This document shows positions 22,803 through 34,480 of a DNA stretch of 64,000 bases, in pieces (the stretch's first letter is position 1; every line of letters begins with the position of its first letter). A program made the translations under genes and the position numbers. The stretch is from Macrotis lagotis (Eukaryota > Chordata > Mammalia > Peramelemorphia > Peramelidae): NCBI RefSeq assembly GCF_037893015.1, contig NC_133663.1:1774878-1838877 (forward strand), in the 5' to 3' direction. A model generated the notes under the pieces. It was not told where the DNA came from, did no database searches, and worked only from the letters and a program-made list of their open reading frames with translations.

Positions 22803-25800
22803 ATGCTACCCCTAATGCCTACTTCCTGAGGAGAGCATTCCCATTGTTATGCCATTTTATTAGTGTCTGAACTATTTCTTAGTTTCTGTCTTCTTGCTGT
22901 CCTCTTTGGGCCTGGCCCCTTTGCTAAGAGAAGTGGGGGGGGGCAGCTGCCAACAAGGCTTCCTCTAACCCCCTCCTTGCCCAGCCTTCTCCTGGGTTTC
23001 TCGGGCTCCCCCTCCTGAGCTGGCCTCCTTGTTCCATGGGCACAGTGTCCCAAGAGAGAGGGTGGCCTTGAAGAGCAGCTCTGTCCAACTCCCAGGTCTG
23101 GGTCTCAAGAGGCTTGGCCTCATGGATGTGGAGAGAAAAGCTTCTGGCCCGTTCCCCCCAGGGCCCTTAGTGCCTGGGCCTTAGCTTAGACAAAACCAAC
23201 TCCTTCCTGCCCAGGTTCTTGTAAGAGGGGAGAAGGCCCCGGCTGTGGAGGGACAGCCCTCTTTGGCCCATTGCCGCTTCGGGGTGAACTTGCAAAGACC
23301 AGACCCTGACTAAATCTCACCCGGGAGGGGGGAGGCAGATCCCTACCTAATCCTTTGGATTCCTCTCCTTTCCCACCTCCAGATGTGTGCCTGCCTGAGA
23401 CTTCCCTTACCGGGAGCAAGGAGTGTTGGTGCAGCCAGTCTGCAGAACTGGACAGCACCCGGGCCTGGAGGAGGGATGCCTCGGTCCAGTGGCCAGCTGG
23501 CCAGGAGGTTTTCCTGACAGCTCCTGCCCTTTGTTCTTGTTTTTCCCCTGGGGACAAGCAGATCAAGCCTGACCTCTCCCCGGGGAAGCCACTCAGGCAG
23601 GGGCAACTGTGCTTGATGCCACGGTGCTGGGCCCTTCCCGACCCTGGCTGCCCCCGGCTGATCCACGTCCTGCCTAAGGTGTGAGATCTGGACTTCCCAC
23701 AAGCCTCCAAGGCAAGTGTGAAAGGAGCAGAGGTTGGTGGGTCCTCTCTCCTCCCTCTTCCTGCGCTGGCCCACCCCAGTCTGAGTCCTGGCTCGCTGCC
23801 TCCGCTGGCGGCCAGCCAACGCCAGGGTGGCTTCACTTCCAGGGGAGGGTCACCAAGGGCGGAGGTCAGCGGGAGTAGACTCTTGGACCCGGAATGGCTG
23901 GGTGGTTTGGCTGCTGCCACTTGGCCACCTCGCCCCACACCCATGCTCCAGCCCCTTCCCCGAAGGCTTCCTTGAGGAGCTTCTTGGCTGCCCTTCTGGC
24001 CTCAACCTGAGGGGAATGACCTCAAAGACTCCTGCTCCCTGACCTCACACTGTCCCTGCTGCTGCTTCCTTGGGCACCAGGCTCCACTCTCTTCAGAAAA
24101 ATTCATGTCTCAATTAGCGACCTCCCTTGGCAGATCCCCGATGCCTCTACTGTCTGCCTGGCTCCCCCACTCTTCCCTCCAGGTCCAGGCTCTCGTCCCC
24201 ACTGTTCTGGGTGCTCTGGGGAAGGCGCCATGGGAGTCACCTCCAATTTGCTACCTTCCAAGTGGGCCAGGAAGGGACTGCCACATCCAGAGTGGGCCTG
24301 GGAGCCCGAAGCCAGCTCCTCCGGTGATTGGCCATATGACCCTGGCCAAGTCTCCTTTCTGTGCCTCACCTCTAGCTTGTACTCCCTACCCCATTGCCTG
24401 CTCGCTGTGAACCCTACCCTGGTGGGGGATGGTATGTCTTTGCCTCCTGGCAAGTGTGGGTAATGGACAGTGAATGGCATTGAGGGGCAGCGAGCACCAC
24501 CGCCGATATATCCAGGCTGAGGGTTCAGGCGACCTGGCCAGGTTGGGACCTTCCTTTCTCTGCCTTCGGCCCACTGCTCAAGGCCAGACCAGTCCAGCTC
24601 CTCGTCAGGGGTCCCATCCAGCCTCTGCCTGCTCTGGGGAGTGGGCCAAGGGCACAGGCTGGGGTCTCTGGGGGGCAGAGGTCATGGCTGCCTCTCTGGC
24701 GCCGTGTGAGCAAGGATTTAGTTTGGATCGGCCGCTGGCCCTTCAGGGAAGGAGAGCCTTGTTTGTCCCCGAAGTGAGGGGTGGGGGTGGGCTCAGCCCC
24801 AGTCCCAGCCCCAGTCCCAGCCCCTTTTGGACCTTCTGGCTGCAGTTAGCTGCTTTCCTTGGCCAGCCCACAACAGGGATTTGTTTTATTGTTACCTGCA
24901 CACATATAAAGTGCCCCCCCACCCCTGTCTTCTTTACGAAAAGCCGCCTTGGCGTGTTTATGTGCTCCTTTTCCTTGAGCTGACATTGGGAAAGCTGAAA
25001 TACTGGTTTTCACTATTTAAGGAAGGAGGAGGGTACCAGCAGCAGATGGCCTGGGACCGCCTCCCCAACACCAGGGATGTTCCCCCAGCACTAGCCCAGC
25101 CACGACCTCCCCCTTGCTGCCCTGCTTGGGGGAGGGAAGAGGGAGTCCTCCAGTGTCTCCTTGGTGCCCATTCAATTAGCCTGGCCCTTGGGGCTTCTCT
25201 CCCATCTGCTCCTGCCTGGCCAACCTTGTCCCTGGCCCCCTGACTGTCCTCTTTGAGACAGGACAGGAAAAACTGGATTGAGCCCAAAGGTGAGGCAGGA
25301 AAGGATTCTTCCTTCCTTCCAAAATGTCTTTAAATCACTGAGTCCCAGACTTCTCCAACAGAATCCCCCAGTCTTGCTGTGTTGGGTGGTCCTCCGGGCT
25401 GGGCAGCAGAGTCAGAGGAGCTGCCCCTCAGCTGGCAGTGGAGATGGGGCTCAGCACATTTGTCTTCCTGATCCAACAAAGGGCAAGCACTGGGGGAGGT
25501 CAGTGGTGGGCCTTAGAAGTGACCGACGATGTCAAGAATCCAGATCATGTCACCTTCGGGGGTGTTTGCAGTGGCCCCGGGAACAGGGTTGTGCCGTCTC
25601 CCACTTTCCAGAGGGGAACAGAGTCCCAGAACAAGCTGCTTACCCCGCCTTTCCCACCCTTATGGCCCCTTGATTAAGCCCTAGCTTGCTGCCCTCTCCA
25701 CTGCCTCTCCCTCCTCTCCCCAAGCACTTGTCCTAGAAGGAGGGGGTCTGATTCAGAGATGCTGGGGGGCCCGGCAGGCTGCAGAGTCACTGACTTCACA

Positions 25801-26899
25801 TGCCTGCCTGCTTCTTTTTGGGGTTTGGGTCACTAGACAGTTAGGCAATCCAGCCCTCTGAACAGAAGCCGAGGCATAGGAAGATGTGGTCAGTGGCAAA
25901 GGGACACCCCATCAAACAGGAAGCTAGTGGGACTGTGAACTGGGCCTGGATCAAAACTCCAGGGACTCTGGGGCACCAAGGTGCCAGTGGCCCACCTGGC
26001 CTTTGCCTCTCTACCTGAATCTGTAGCCTCTTCCCCAGGGACACTGGCAAGAGGAAGGGGAAATGTTGCTGGGAGGGGAGAGAGCAGGGCTCGTCATCCT
26101 CCTCCTGGAAACTCTGGGGCCCCGGATGCCCCCGGGGGAGGAGACTGGAGGGGACAGGAAGCCTGGGCTCCTCTGGAAGCAGGCTGCCTGGTTCCCCAGT
26201 TGCTGCTCTCCAAGGTTGCTGTTCTCCCTCCTCTCCTGTGCATCAGTTCCTATGAGTCTCCCCAGGTTCCTTGGATCGTTTTCCAGCCCAGTTGTAGCCC
26301 CGTCCAGGCATTCCTTTCTTGGGGCCTTTTTGGAAGGGCCCCAGTGGCTCTGCAGAGAGATGGAAGGGTGGCCACTTCAGAGCAGCTCCAGATTCTGGTG
26401 TCCGGCCCAACAAAACCCAGGGGCTGCCACCTCCCTGCACCTTGTGGGGCTATGATAGAGCAGGCCTAACAAAGGGGGTGGTCAGGGGAACCCCATATCT
26501 AGGGCCGAAGCTGAAGTGGTGGGCTGACTTGTCAGGTAACTGGGGCAGGAGGCAGTCTGGGAGTCAAGGGCCAGAGGGAAGCCTAGGACTGTGACCTTAG
26601 TGGACGCCCCTTTGCTCTCTCCCGGAATCGATCAATCAGTCCACAAGAGCTTGTTGCTCTCCTCCTGTGATCCAAGATCTGGGCTGAGGCTCTCTCTGGG
26701 ACGAGGCCACATCCTGCAGGGGAAGGAGACTTCATAAGGAGGTCCATGTGGGACTCACTCAGGGTAGGTGAAGGCAACTGGAGAGGAGGACGTGGGAAAG
26801 CTCCATCTCCAGAACGTCACATTTGAGCTGAGTCTCAAGGGAAGCCGTGAAGCAGAGCAGAGAAGCGAGAGCATTCTAGGCCTGGGACTCAGCCAGTGG

Positions 26900-26970
<71 letters not shown>

Positions 26971-27010
26971 CAGCGACAGAGAGACAGAGACAGAGAGACA
27001 GAGACAGAAT
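26900..27010. repeat. (GA)n microsatellite
   Basis: A pure GA run of about 68 bases followed by GACAGAGA-type repeats. Its Arg/Glu open frame is an artefact. Flanking phrases (GGGAGTGAGTGGGTTTCTGG, AAGCAGAGCAGAGAAGC) look like old repeat DNA. Confidence 0.95.
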
Positions 27011-27244
27011 CATGTCTGAGGAACAGCAAGGAGACCAGGGATTGTGCAGCACCGAGTGTGTGGAGGCAAGTGGTGTAGAGGACTGGGAAGGCAGAAAGGC
27101 GCTGATGCAGCCAAGAGGCAAGTTTCTCCTCAGCTGTGGCAATCTTAGGGAGTGAGTGGGTTTCTGGCGCTAGAGATGGGGGCTCTATGGTCAGGCGGCG
27201 CGAAGCTGTATGAAGGATGGCCTGGAGAGGAAGGGGAAGGGAAC

Positions 27245-27425
27245 AGGCTTTTATCAAGCCCCTACTGTAAGCACTTTGCTAGCTGCTTAATCAGTAAGGT
27301 CTCACAAGGGAAGGAAGATAGTGCTATTAGTCCAGTTTTATAGATGAAGACAGACAGAGGTAAAGTGACTTGTCCAAGGTCACCCAGCTAATAAGTGTTT
27401 GAAACTGGATCAGAATCCAGCCTTT
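27245..27425 (-). repeat. MIR-type SINE, antisense
   Basis: Runs from TTATCAAGCCCCTACTGTAA through AGTTTTATAGATGAAGACAG, GTAAAGTGACTTGTCCAAGG, TCACCCAGCTAATAAGTG to GGATCAGAATCCAG. Nearly full length and diverged. Confidence 0.75.
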
Positions 27426-28793
27426 CTGTTTCTGGACCCAACATCTTACTGACACACTGGCTTTCCCCTCAAGAGCAGGCTGATGTCCCAGAGGCTGGTG
27501 GAGAACCCTTGCCTTGGACACTTGGGGTCGGTCTTGCAGAGACCTCAGCAGTCATTTCATCTCATCCCTTCAGGCTCAGACCCCAGCTTCCTAGTGCCCA
27601 GGTCTGGAGTCTTTTCCATGAGCACAAGATGGGGAAAGGGAAGCTCCATCTGGAGAGATACAGCGGACTCTGCCATATCACCCCCCCACACACACCACAG
27701 ACACACACCACCCTCAGCACCCCCCCCACACACACGCAGGACGTGGTTGCTCTGGCCTTCAGTCAAGCCCAAGGGTCCACGGGCCTCGGATGCACATGTC
27801 TCCTCTCGGCTTCTTTCCAAGCTTTGACCAGCACCTTGGACAAGGCTCAAGGGCCGGGACCCACGTGTGCTAGAGCCCTCAGGGAACTTACATTCAAATA
27901 GGAGCAAATATTTGGGAGAGACAACCTGGGTGTGATGATGATGTCAGAGGGATTAAGGATGGGAGGGCACAGGGTTCTAGGGGGACGCCCTCTAGTTAGA
28001 AGCCTTGGGATAATGAGCCAAGCTGATCCCCCAAGTGGACACACTGATTTCAGGTCCCTGGATCTAACCCTTCCAGAGACAGAGGAAGAAAGGAGAAGGG
28101 GCAACCGAGGTCCGTGGTGCTGGAGAATGGAACGGTCAGGGTAGGAGCTGGAGAGTCATTCGATGCCCCCCCACCCCCAGGAATTCCACAGTGACTTCTC
28201 AATGTCACCCATCATTTGTTTCAAGGCCAATGACCAGAACTCCCAAAAGGGAAGCTTGGCTGTTTTTCCTGCGCTTTTGGGGCTCCAACTCCTGGAGACC
28301 CTTCCATTCACTCTAACTCAGAATTGAATTGGGAGGGCATATCAGAGGCTCCTGTTCTCCCCTGGAAGCCCCACTGAGGGTTCCTGAGTTGTGGATTCCC
28401 AGTCTTTGGTGACTGCAAATGAAGGGGAAGGAAGCAAGGAGAGCAGCTTCTGGCTTCACTCTGCTCTTGCTATCCCAAGACATCATCTCAGCCTTTGAGC
28501 TTCCTCAAGCCCAGAGTCAAACACCTTGTCAGGTTGCCTGGCTTTGGCCAACCAGTCCTCCATCCCTTCTCCCCAAACTCATTTCCTTACTTGCCTTCCT
28601 GGAAAGGGACATGCCAATCCTAGGGCTTCATTCTGCCCCTTTGACTCTCCAGGCCCAACCCCCCTCTCCCTGGTCACTGTTCCCCATTTGGGCTCTCTAG
28701 CCTTGGGGGAGGGTTCTTGGGAGCAGGAACTGGCTTCTTTTGTGTCTCCAGTGCTTCTTACAGTGACTGGAATTTAGTAGGTTCCTAACCACT

Positions 28794-30022
28794 GCCCTCC
28801 CTCCTCCATCCCTCCCTCTCTCTTTTCCTCCTTCCCTTCCTTTCTTCCTTCTCTCTTTATATCCCTTTCTTCCTCCCTCCCTCCCTTCCTTCCTCTCTCC
28901 CTTCCTTCTCCCTTCCATCCTTCCTTCCTTTCTTCCCTCCTTCCTTCCTTCCCTCCCTCCCTCCCTCCTTCCCTCCCTTCCTTCCTTCCTTCCTCCTTCC
29001 CTCCCTCCCTTCCTTCCTTCCTTCCTTCTTTCCTCCCTCCCTTCCTTCCTTCCTTCCTCCCTTCCTTCCTTCCTCCCTTCCTTCCTCCCTTCCTCCCTCC
29101 CTTCCTTTCTCCCTCCCTCCCTTCCTTTCTCCCTCCCTCCCTCCCTCCCTTCTTTCTTCCATCCTTCCTTCCTTTCTTCCCTCCTTCCTTCCCTCCCTCC
29201 CTTCCTTCCTCCCCTTCCTCCTTCCTTCCCTCCCTTCCTTCCTTCCTCCCTCCCTCCCTTCTTTCTTCCATCCTTCCTTCCCTCTCTCCCTTCCTTCCTT
29301 CCTCCCCTCCCTCCCTCCCTTCCTTCCTCCCTTCCTTCCTTCCTCCCTCCCTCCCTTCTTTCTTCCATCCTTCCTTCCCTCTCTCCCTTCCTTCCTTCCT
29401 CCCTCCCTCCCTTCTTTCTTCCATCCTTCCTTCCCTCTCTCCCTTCCTTCCTTCCTCCCCTCCCTCCCTCCCTCCCTTCCTTCCTCTCTCCCTTCCTTCT
29501 TTCTTCCATCCTTCCTTCCTTTCTTCCCTCCTTCCTTCCTTCCCTCCCTCCCTCCCTTCCTTCCTCCCCTTCCTCCTTCCCTCCCTCCCTTCCTTCCTTC
29601 CTTCCTTCTTTCCTCCCTCCCTTCCTCCCTTCCTTCCTCCCTTCCTTCCTTCCTCCCTTCCTTCCTCCCTCCCTCCCTTCCTTTCTCCCTCCCTCCCTTC
29701 CTTTCTCCCTCCCTCCCTCCCTCCCTTCTTTCTTCCATCCTTCCTTCCCTCCTTCCTTCCCTCCCTCCCTTCCTTCCTTCCTCCCCTTCCTCCTTCCCTC
29801 CCTCCCTTCCTTCCTTCTTTCCTCCCTCCCTCCCTCCCTCCCTTCCTTCCTCCCTTCCTTCCTTCCTTCCTCCCTCCCTTCTTTCTTCCATCCTTCCTTC
29901 CCTCTCTCCCTTCCTTCCTCCCTCCCTCCCTCCCTCCCTTCCTTCCTTCCTCCTTTCCTCCCTCCCTTCCTTCCTCCCTTCCTTCCTTCCTCCCTTCCTT
30001 CTCCTTCCTTCTTCCCATCTTT
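28794..30022. repeat. Giant (CCTT/CCCT)n pyrimidine tract
   Basis: About 1.23 kb that is almost entirely C and T on the + strand, built from TTCC, CTCC and CCCT tetramers with rare A (TTTATATCC near 28857, CCATCC at intervals). A recurrent higher-order unit contains CTTCTTTCTTCCATCCTTCC. The complementary strand is AGGG/AAGG purine. Three overlapping minus-strand frames of 344-462 Lys/Glu/Gly/Arg residues are repeat artefacts. Confidence 0.97.
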
Positions 30023-30559
30023 ACAAAATCTGGGTCGCCCCAGTGCAGCCACATCAGTCTCTTTAGACACCTGGGACCTGGGCATGTTAGCCGTCTAGTG
30101 TGTGCAGGACAGTGCTATGGCAGAGATGAAGCTTGTCTGTGTGACCCCGGGGCAGAGCCAGGGCAGTCCAAGGCTGCAGAGATGTTAACTCATCAGAGGA
30201 CACCCTTTAAGTTGAAAAGTGGAATGAGCTGCTGGGGGGGGGGGGCTGGGGGAAGGGAATGGTTGTGAGATCTTGAGCTGGGGGCTGGAAAACCCTTTCA
30301 CTGACTAGGAATGCTATTTGAAGGACTTCCTGCCCTCTTGGGACTGGCTTTTGAGACATTCTAAGAGTACCATTTGCCTTCTTCCATGTTCATACTATCA
30401 CTGGCCTTGCTGGGGACCCCAGAGAGCAGGGCTCTTTACTAATTTCACATTACATGAGCAAGCCCCAACAACAATTGTGCCTCTGATGGCTGGAATAACT
30501 CCTGAATTCCTGCCCCCCCAACCCTATGACCCCCAGCCACTGTTCAACTGACACAGTGC

Positions 30560-31860
30560 CAAGTGTCTCGCCAGTTTGCCCTCCCGATCCTTGCCAACCC
30601 TGCAGCAGAGCCAAGAGAGGCCTCCACTTCAGCTTGACAGCTTGGGATTAGGAGCTGGCGTGTCTGTTCTGGAATGATTGTGAAGGAATACATGAAATGT
30701 GGCCATATTTGGTGCTGTCCCAAAGGAGTTTCCAGGGATACCCGAAGTTTATTTCTGGCTCAATCTGCCACTTGGAAAAACCAGTGACTAAGGAGAGTTT
30801 GTCCTGTGCTTCTATCTTGTATCATTTCACTGAGATTCTTTCTTCATGGGAAGCAGCAGAGCTGGGAATTGTGGCCACTGGTCAGCCTGGACCATGCCCA
30901 GCATGGTCTCCATGGGCCAGTTCTCCCAACCAAGTACAGGGGGTCCATCAGCCTGTTTGAGGTACACTCTGTCCAACATTTGATCGAGAGGACCAATTTC
31001 AGGCAAAGGTTGTTAGCCACCTTGGGGTCTATATTTATTTTCCTTTCCCTCCTATTTCATTCAACCCAGGCTTAGATAAAGGATTATTTAGGGTCACCCT
31101 ATGGTGGCTGGAAAAGTGTTGCTTAGCGAGTTGGAGCCCAACGTGTGCTGGGCTTGTTTCTCCTGCAATGATGTCATCAGCAGTTGTCCATGATGAACGC
31201 ACTCGCATCCTCATTCATATCACTGCCTGCCTTGTTTGTCTGTTGACCCCATCGACACCTTATCATTTCCTACCAGGGGGAAGTCCTCTTGGCAGTTGTG
31301 GTGTGCTTTGGATGGATGCTTCTTAGCCCCCAAACATGAAGAAGAGTCCCCTTTTCTGGGTCTTCCATATCAAACTGGTCTGTGATAGGCTCGAGGGCAA
31401 CCAGCCCCCCACCCGCTGTGATTCCCCTCTGTTTCTTTGGTATTTAAGGGAAGGTGGCTCATTACATTGTTGGGGGGTTAGACCAAGCCTGGTAATGCCC
31501 AAAGTTGCTTTGCCGGTTTCAAGGTGCTTCCAGGCTTTCTCAGCCCTGCAATGGTCTTAGGGCATGCAAAGTCCCTGCCATGACTCTAGCGGACATTTCC
31601 TTTCCTTTGGGTATCCTTCCCATAGTGCCCAAAGCTTGGGCAGACAGCTAGGCTTTTGATGATCATGAGCATCTTGTGCTCCTCCTGTTCGATGGGATTG
31701 CGATAGAAACCCTCCTTGGACAAGTTGTTTTTATGGACTGGTCAGTGGAGGTGACCTCTGAGCGTGGCCTGGAGGATGCTGCTCCTAGAAGATGGCTCTA
31801 GCCTGGCACCCCAACCCAAGCTTGCTTTCCCAGTGCAATATATTTGAAGAAGGCTTTTCA
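30560..31860. other. Intron 1 segment, unassigned
   Basis: Complex, non-repetitive-looking DNA between the pyrimidine tract and a MIR. It holds a CArG-like CCATATTTGG at 30703-30712. Minus-strand translation near 31640-31740 gives KEGFYRNPIEQEEHKMLMII followed by KSLAVCPSFG, which looks less random than its surroundings, but I cannot identify a family and there is no long frame, poly(A) trace or duplication. It may be an old retrocopy, a conserved regulatory block or chance. Confidence 0.3.
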
Positions 31861-32089
31861 TTTTCTAAAGTATGGAGATCATGAATATTTTAAGGACTTT
31901 TTCAATCCATTTTCTCTGCCTCTGGGGGCCATGGAGAACGAATGGGGCTGATATCTGTGACCCTTGATGGCAGGAGATGCTTCTCCTTCCCAAAGCTTCT
32001 CCAAGCTCATTTCCTTCACAAAACTTCTCGATTGCCTCTCCAAGGTGGTTCCTCCTTTTCTTTCTTTTTTTTTTTTTTGGTCTTCCATA

Positions 32090-32295
32090 AGGTGAAGTTT
32101 ATTCAACGGTTACTGTATGCCACTTACTTTATAAATATCACTTTAACTGATCCTCACAATGACTCTTCATGGTATGATCCCCATTTTACAAATAAGGAAA
32201 CAGAGGTGAAGTGATCAGTCCATGGTTCCACAGCTTGGACATACCTGAAGCAGGATTTGAACTCAGGGCTTCCTGTTCTGCGAGAGGTGGTGCCT
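32090..32295 (-). repeat. MIR-type SINE, antisense
   Basis: Begins with AAGTTTATTCAACGGTTACTG, then GATCCTCACAATGACTC, CCCCATTTTACAAATAAGGA, GAGGTGAAGTGATCAGTCC and GGATTTGAACTCAGGGCTTC. Full-length-like antisense MIR about 160 bases before exon 2. Confidence 0.75.
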
Positions 32296-32451
32296 CCTAT
32301 GATCCTAGTCCCCTTCTCCCATGTTTGGGGCACCAGACTGGAAGCTACAGGAAGGCAGGACTGACTTTGTATCTCCCTCAGTACCTCCCTCAATAACATT
32401 CTCTTTTCTCTTTGCCGGTTTCTTTCCTGCACCTTGGCGGAAAACTCCCAG

Positions 32452-32469
32452 AGCTCCCAGCAGAGGAAG
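32452..32469 (+). CDS. ATP2A3: ATP2A3 coding exon 2 (18-base microexon)
   Basis: The exon reads AGCTCCCAGCAGAGGAAG and supplies Glu40-Leu-Pro-Ala-Glu-Glu plus the first base of Gly46, exactly bridging exon 1 (phase 1) to exon 3. ELPAEEG is the conserved SERCA segment, and an 18-base exon 2 is known for SERCA genes. The donor GTACGTGAGT is strong. The acceptor is weak: the tract TTTCTTTCCTGCACC is followed by purine-rich GGCGGAAAA before CTCCCAG. Too short for ordinary gene finders; found by reading-phase and motif search. Confidence 0.95.
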
Positions 32470-32999
32470 GTACGTGAGTCGAGGCAGCAGCTCCCTATGA
32501 ACTTGGTTGTCCATTGTCCATCTGGGGAGGGGTGTGTGAAATGTCCATCCTGGCTAATGAGGAGCCCCAGTGGAAAAGAAAGGCACTTATTGGGCTTCTC
32601 CTGCCTTTTTCCTCTGGCCTTGGCCTGGCCAATTCAGCCTGTCCCCCTCCTCCACTCCCACAGACGATTTTGCTGACCTGCTGTGTAAAGGTCCTAAGCC
32701 TCAGTTTCCTCATCTTTAAAGAAGGAGAGCCGAACCTCTCCCCATTCCTGCCTGGGCAGAGGTGTGATGAAAGCCTTTGTGATCAGGGATGCAAAAGGAC
32801 CCAGGGCTTCCTCCAGCCTTGGCCATTCAGTCAGAGGCCAACAGCAGACTTCTGAGAAATTGCTTTGGCCTGTTCTGGTCCTGGAGACCTGATGGTGAAA
32901 CATCTCCCTCCTCTTTCTAGGGGAGCAAAGGGGTCTCTACTGTCTGCTGGTTAGGCTGAAGTATCTCCTCATCCTGAGGGAGGAGGGCTGAGGGCTGGG

Positions 33000-33180
33000 G
33001 TCGGAGCCAAGGGCAACAAACACTTTAACAATAATTAAATAATAATGATCACGCCCATTTAGAGAGCATGTTAAAGTTTGCAAAAAGACTGGCATCCATG
33101 ACCTCACAGGATCTTCACACCCAGCTCTCATTACCACCACTTCATAGAAGGGAAACTGAGGCTGAGAGAGGCCAACAGCT
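33000..33180 (-). repeat. MIR-type fragment, antisense, intron 2
   Basis: AATAATAATGATCACGCCCA, GACCTCACAGGATCTTCAC, CTTCATAGAAGGGAAACTGA, GGCTGAGAGAGGCC. It fills much of the 843-base intron 2. Confidence 0.55.
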
Positions 33181-33312
33181 CCATGTTCAGGGCTCTGTTG
33201 GGGATGGGGGTGGGGACAGAGGCAGGTGGCAGCCAGGCTCTTGGCCCCCGGGGATGGGGAGGAGGAGCGACTGTCCAGATTGGGGCTAGATGCAGGTTCC
33301 TTTGCTTTCCAG

Positions 33313-33395
33313 GGAAGTCCCTGTGGGAACTGGTGCTGGAGCAGTTTGATGACCTCCTAGTGCGCATCCTCCTCTTGGCTGCCTTCGTGTCCTTC
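33313..33395 (+). CDS. ATP2A3: ATP2A3 coding exon 3
   Basis: 83 bases, residues 46-73: [20 protein letters not shown] continuing LLAAFVSF. This is the entry to membrane helix M1, whose acidic face lines the cytosolic Ca2+ entry path. Residue 58 is Asp here, where SERCA1 and SERCA2 and, from memory, human SERCA3 have Glu. The acceptor is TTTGCTTTCCAG and the donor is TTC|GTGAGT. The exon ends in phase 0. Confidence 0.97.
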
Positions 33396-34384
33396 GTGAG
33401 TCTGGCCACTGGGGATGTCTGGGTCAGGGGGAGGATGTAGGGTGCATTGCCTGCTGATAGGAGGTCAGGGAGTCAGGGTGCTGCTATCTTCCTAGGGGCT
33501 ATGCACCCCTCCCAGGGTGGGGACCATGCAAGTGAGAGGTGGAGCCAAGTTACTTGCCCCTCCCTCATCCGGATGTAGAGGGAACCCCTACTTTCTCAGG
33601 CCCACAGGAAAGATTAGAGTTAGAAAATGGGGGGAGCCCGGGGACTGTGGCTTGCAGAAGGGACCCCAGCGGAGGTCATTGTGGTGGCAGGCTGGAGGCT
33701 GATGGGGGAGGGGGAGTCTTGGGCCAGCAGCTATTGTAGTGGTGCAGGTGTGAGGTGATGAGGGCCTGCAGGGACCACAGGGAGAAGAGATGCTGTGGAG
33801 CCAAAATCACAGCTCTTGGTGTCATCTTGGGTCTGGACATGAGAGATAATGAGGAATCCAGGGTCTTCTGGCCTGGGAGCCCTAGGGACTAGGAGAGTGG
33901 CAGGGAAGGTGGGAGAAGGGAAGGACTTGGGAGGAGGAGTAATCACCACATTCATGACCTAGAGTTAGGGGCACCCTTTGCCCGGGCACATGGCTTGTTG
34001 TGGCTTGGTTTGATGAGGCTCAGTCCACATGGTTGGGTAGAATCCAAGGTCCCTGAGCCTCAGTCAGAGCAGCTGTGCGGACAGTCCAGCCTCTGGACGC
34101 ACCTTGCTTTGTGGATGGGGTCCTATCCCCTTCCAAAGGCCATCTGGAACATCTGGGCTGCTGTTTGCTGCCCTGGGTATGATGGAAGTAGGGTCCTTGG
34201 ATTAGAATCTTTAGAGACAGAGGGAGGGAAGCCCAACCTGAGCCTCCACCCAGGATCGCAGATATGGCTCAGGAGAGGTCAGGGTTCCTCAGAGACCCTC
34301 TGTTCCAGGGATGGGGAAGAAGATGGGACAAGAAGGGGCTATTGCTAGTTCCCAGGTCAGAAAGGCCAAACTGGCAGGGAGCCC

Positions 34385-34480
34385 AGAGGCCTTGGAGGCC
34401 AACCTGCAGATGAGGAAATTGAGGCCTGGAGAGTGGAGGCCACACAGACTCTGGAGGTATTGGAACTGGGATTTAGACCT
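34385..34480 (-). repeat. MIR-type SINE fragment, antisense
   Basis: GCAGATGAGGAAATTGAGGC, GGCCACACAGACTCTGG, GGAACTGGGATTTAGACC: the complement of the MIR 3' half. Confidence 0.6.

Larger units (their letters stand above)
18901..28793 (+). other. ATP2A3: ATP2A3 intron 1, first part
   Basis: GC-rich near exon 1, then ordinary intron with old MIR scraps and simple repeats listed separately. Purine-rich GGA repeats occur at about 22090-22205, and CCCAGTCCCAGCC short tandems at about 24797-24830. No coding segment could be supported. Confidence 0.6.

Noticed and set aside
28697-30085. 462-residue minus-strand frame rich in Lys/Glu/Gly/Arg
   Set aside because: It is the translation of the giant pyrimidine tract; two other overlapping frames of similar length exist on the same strand, so openness is a property of the repeat.
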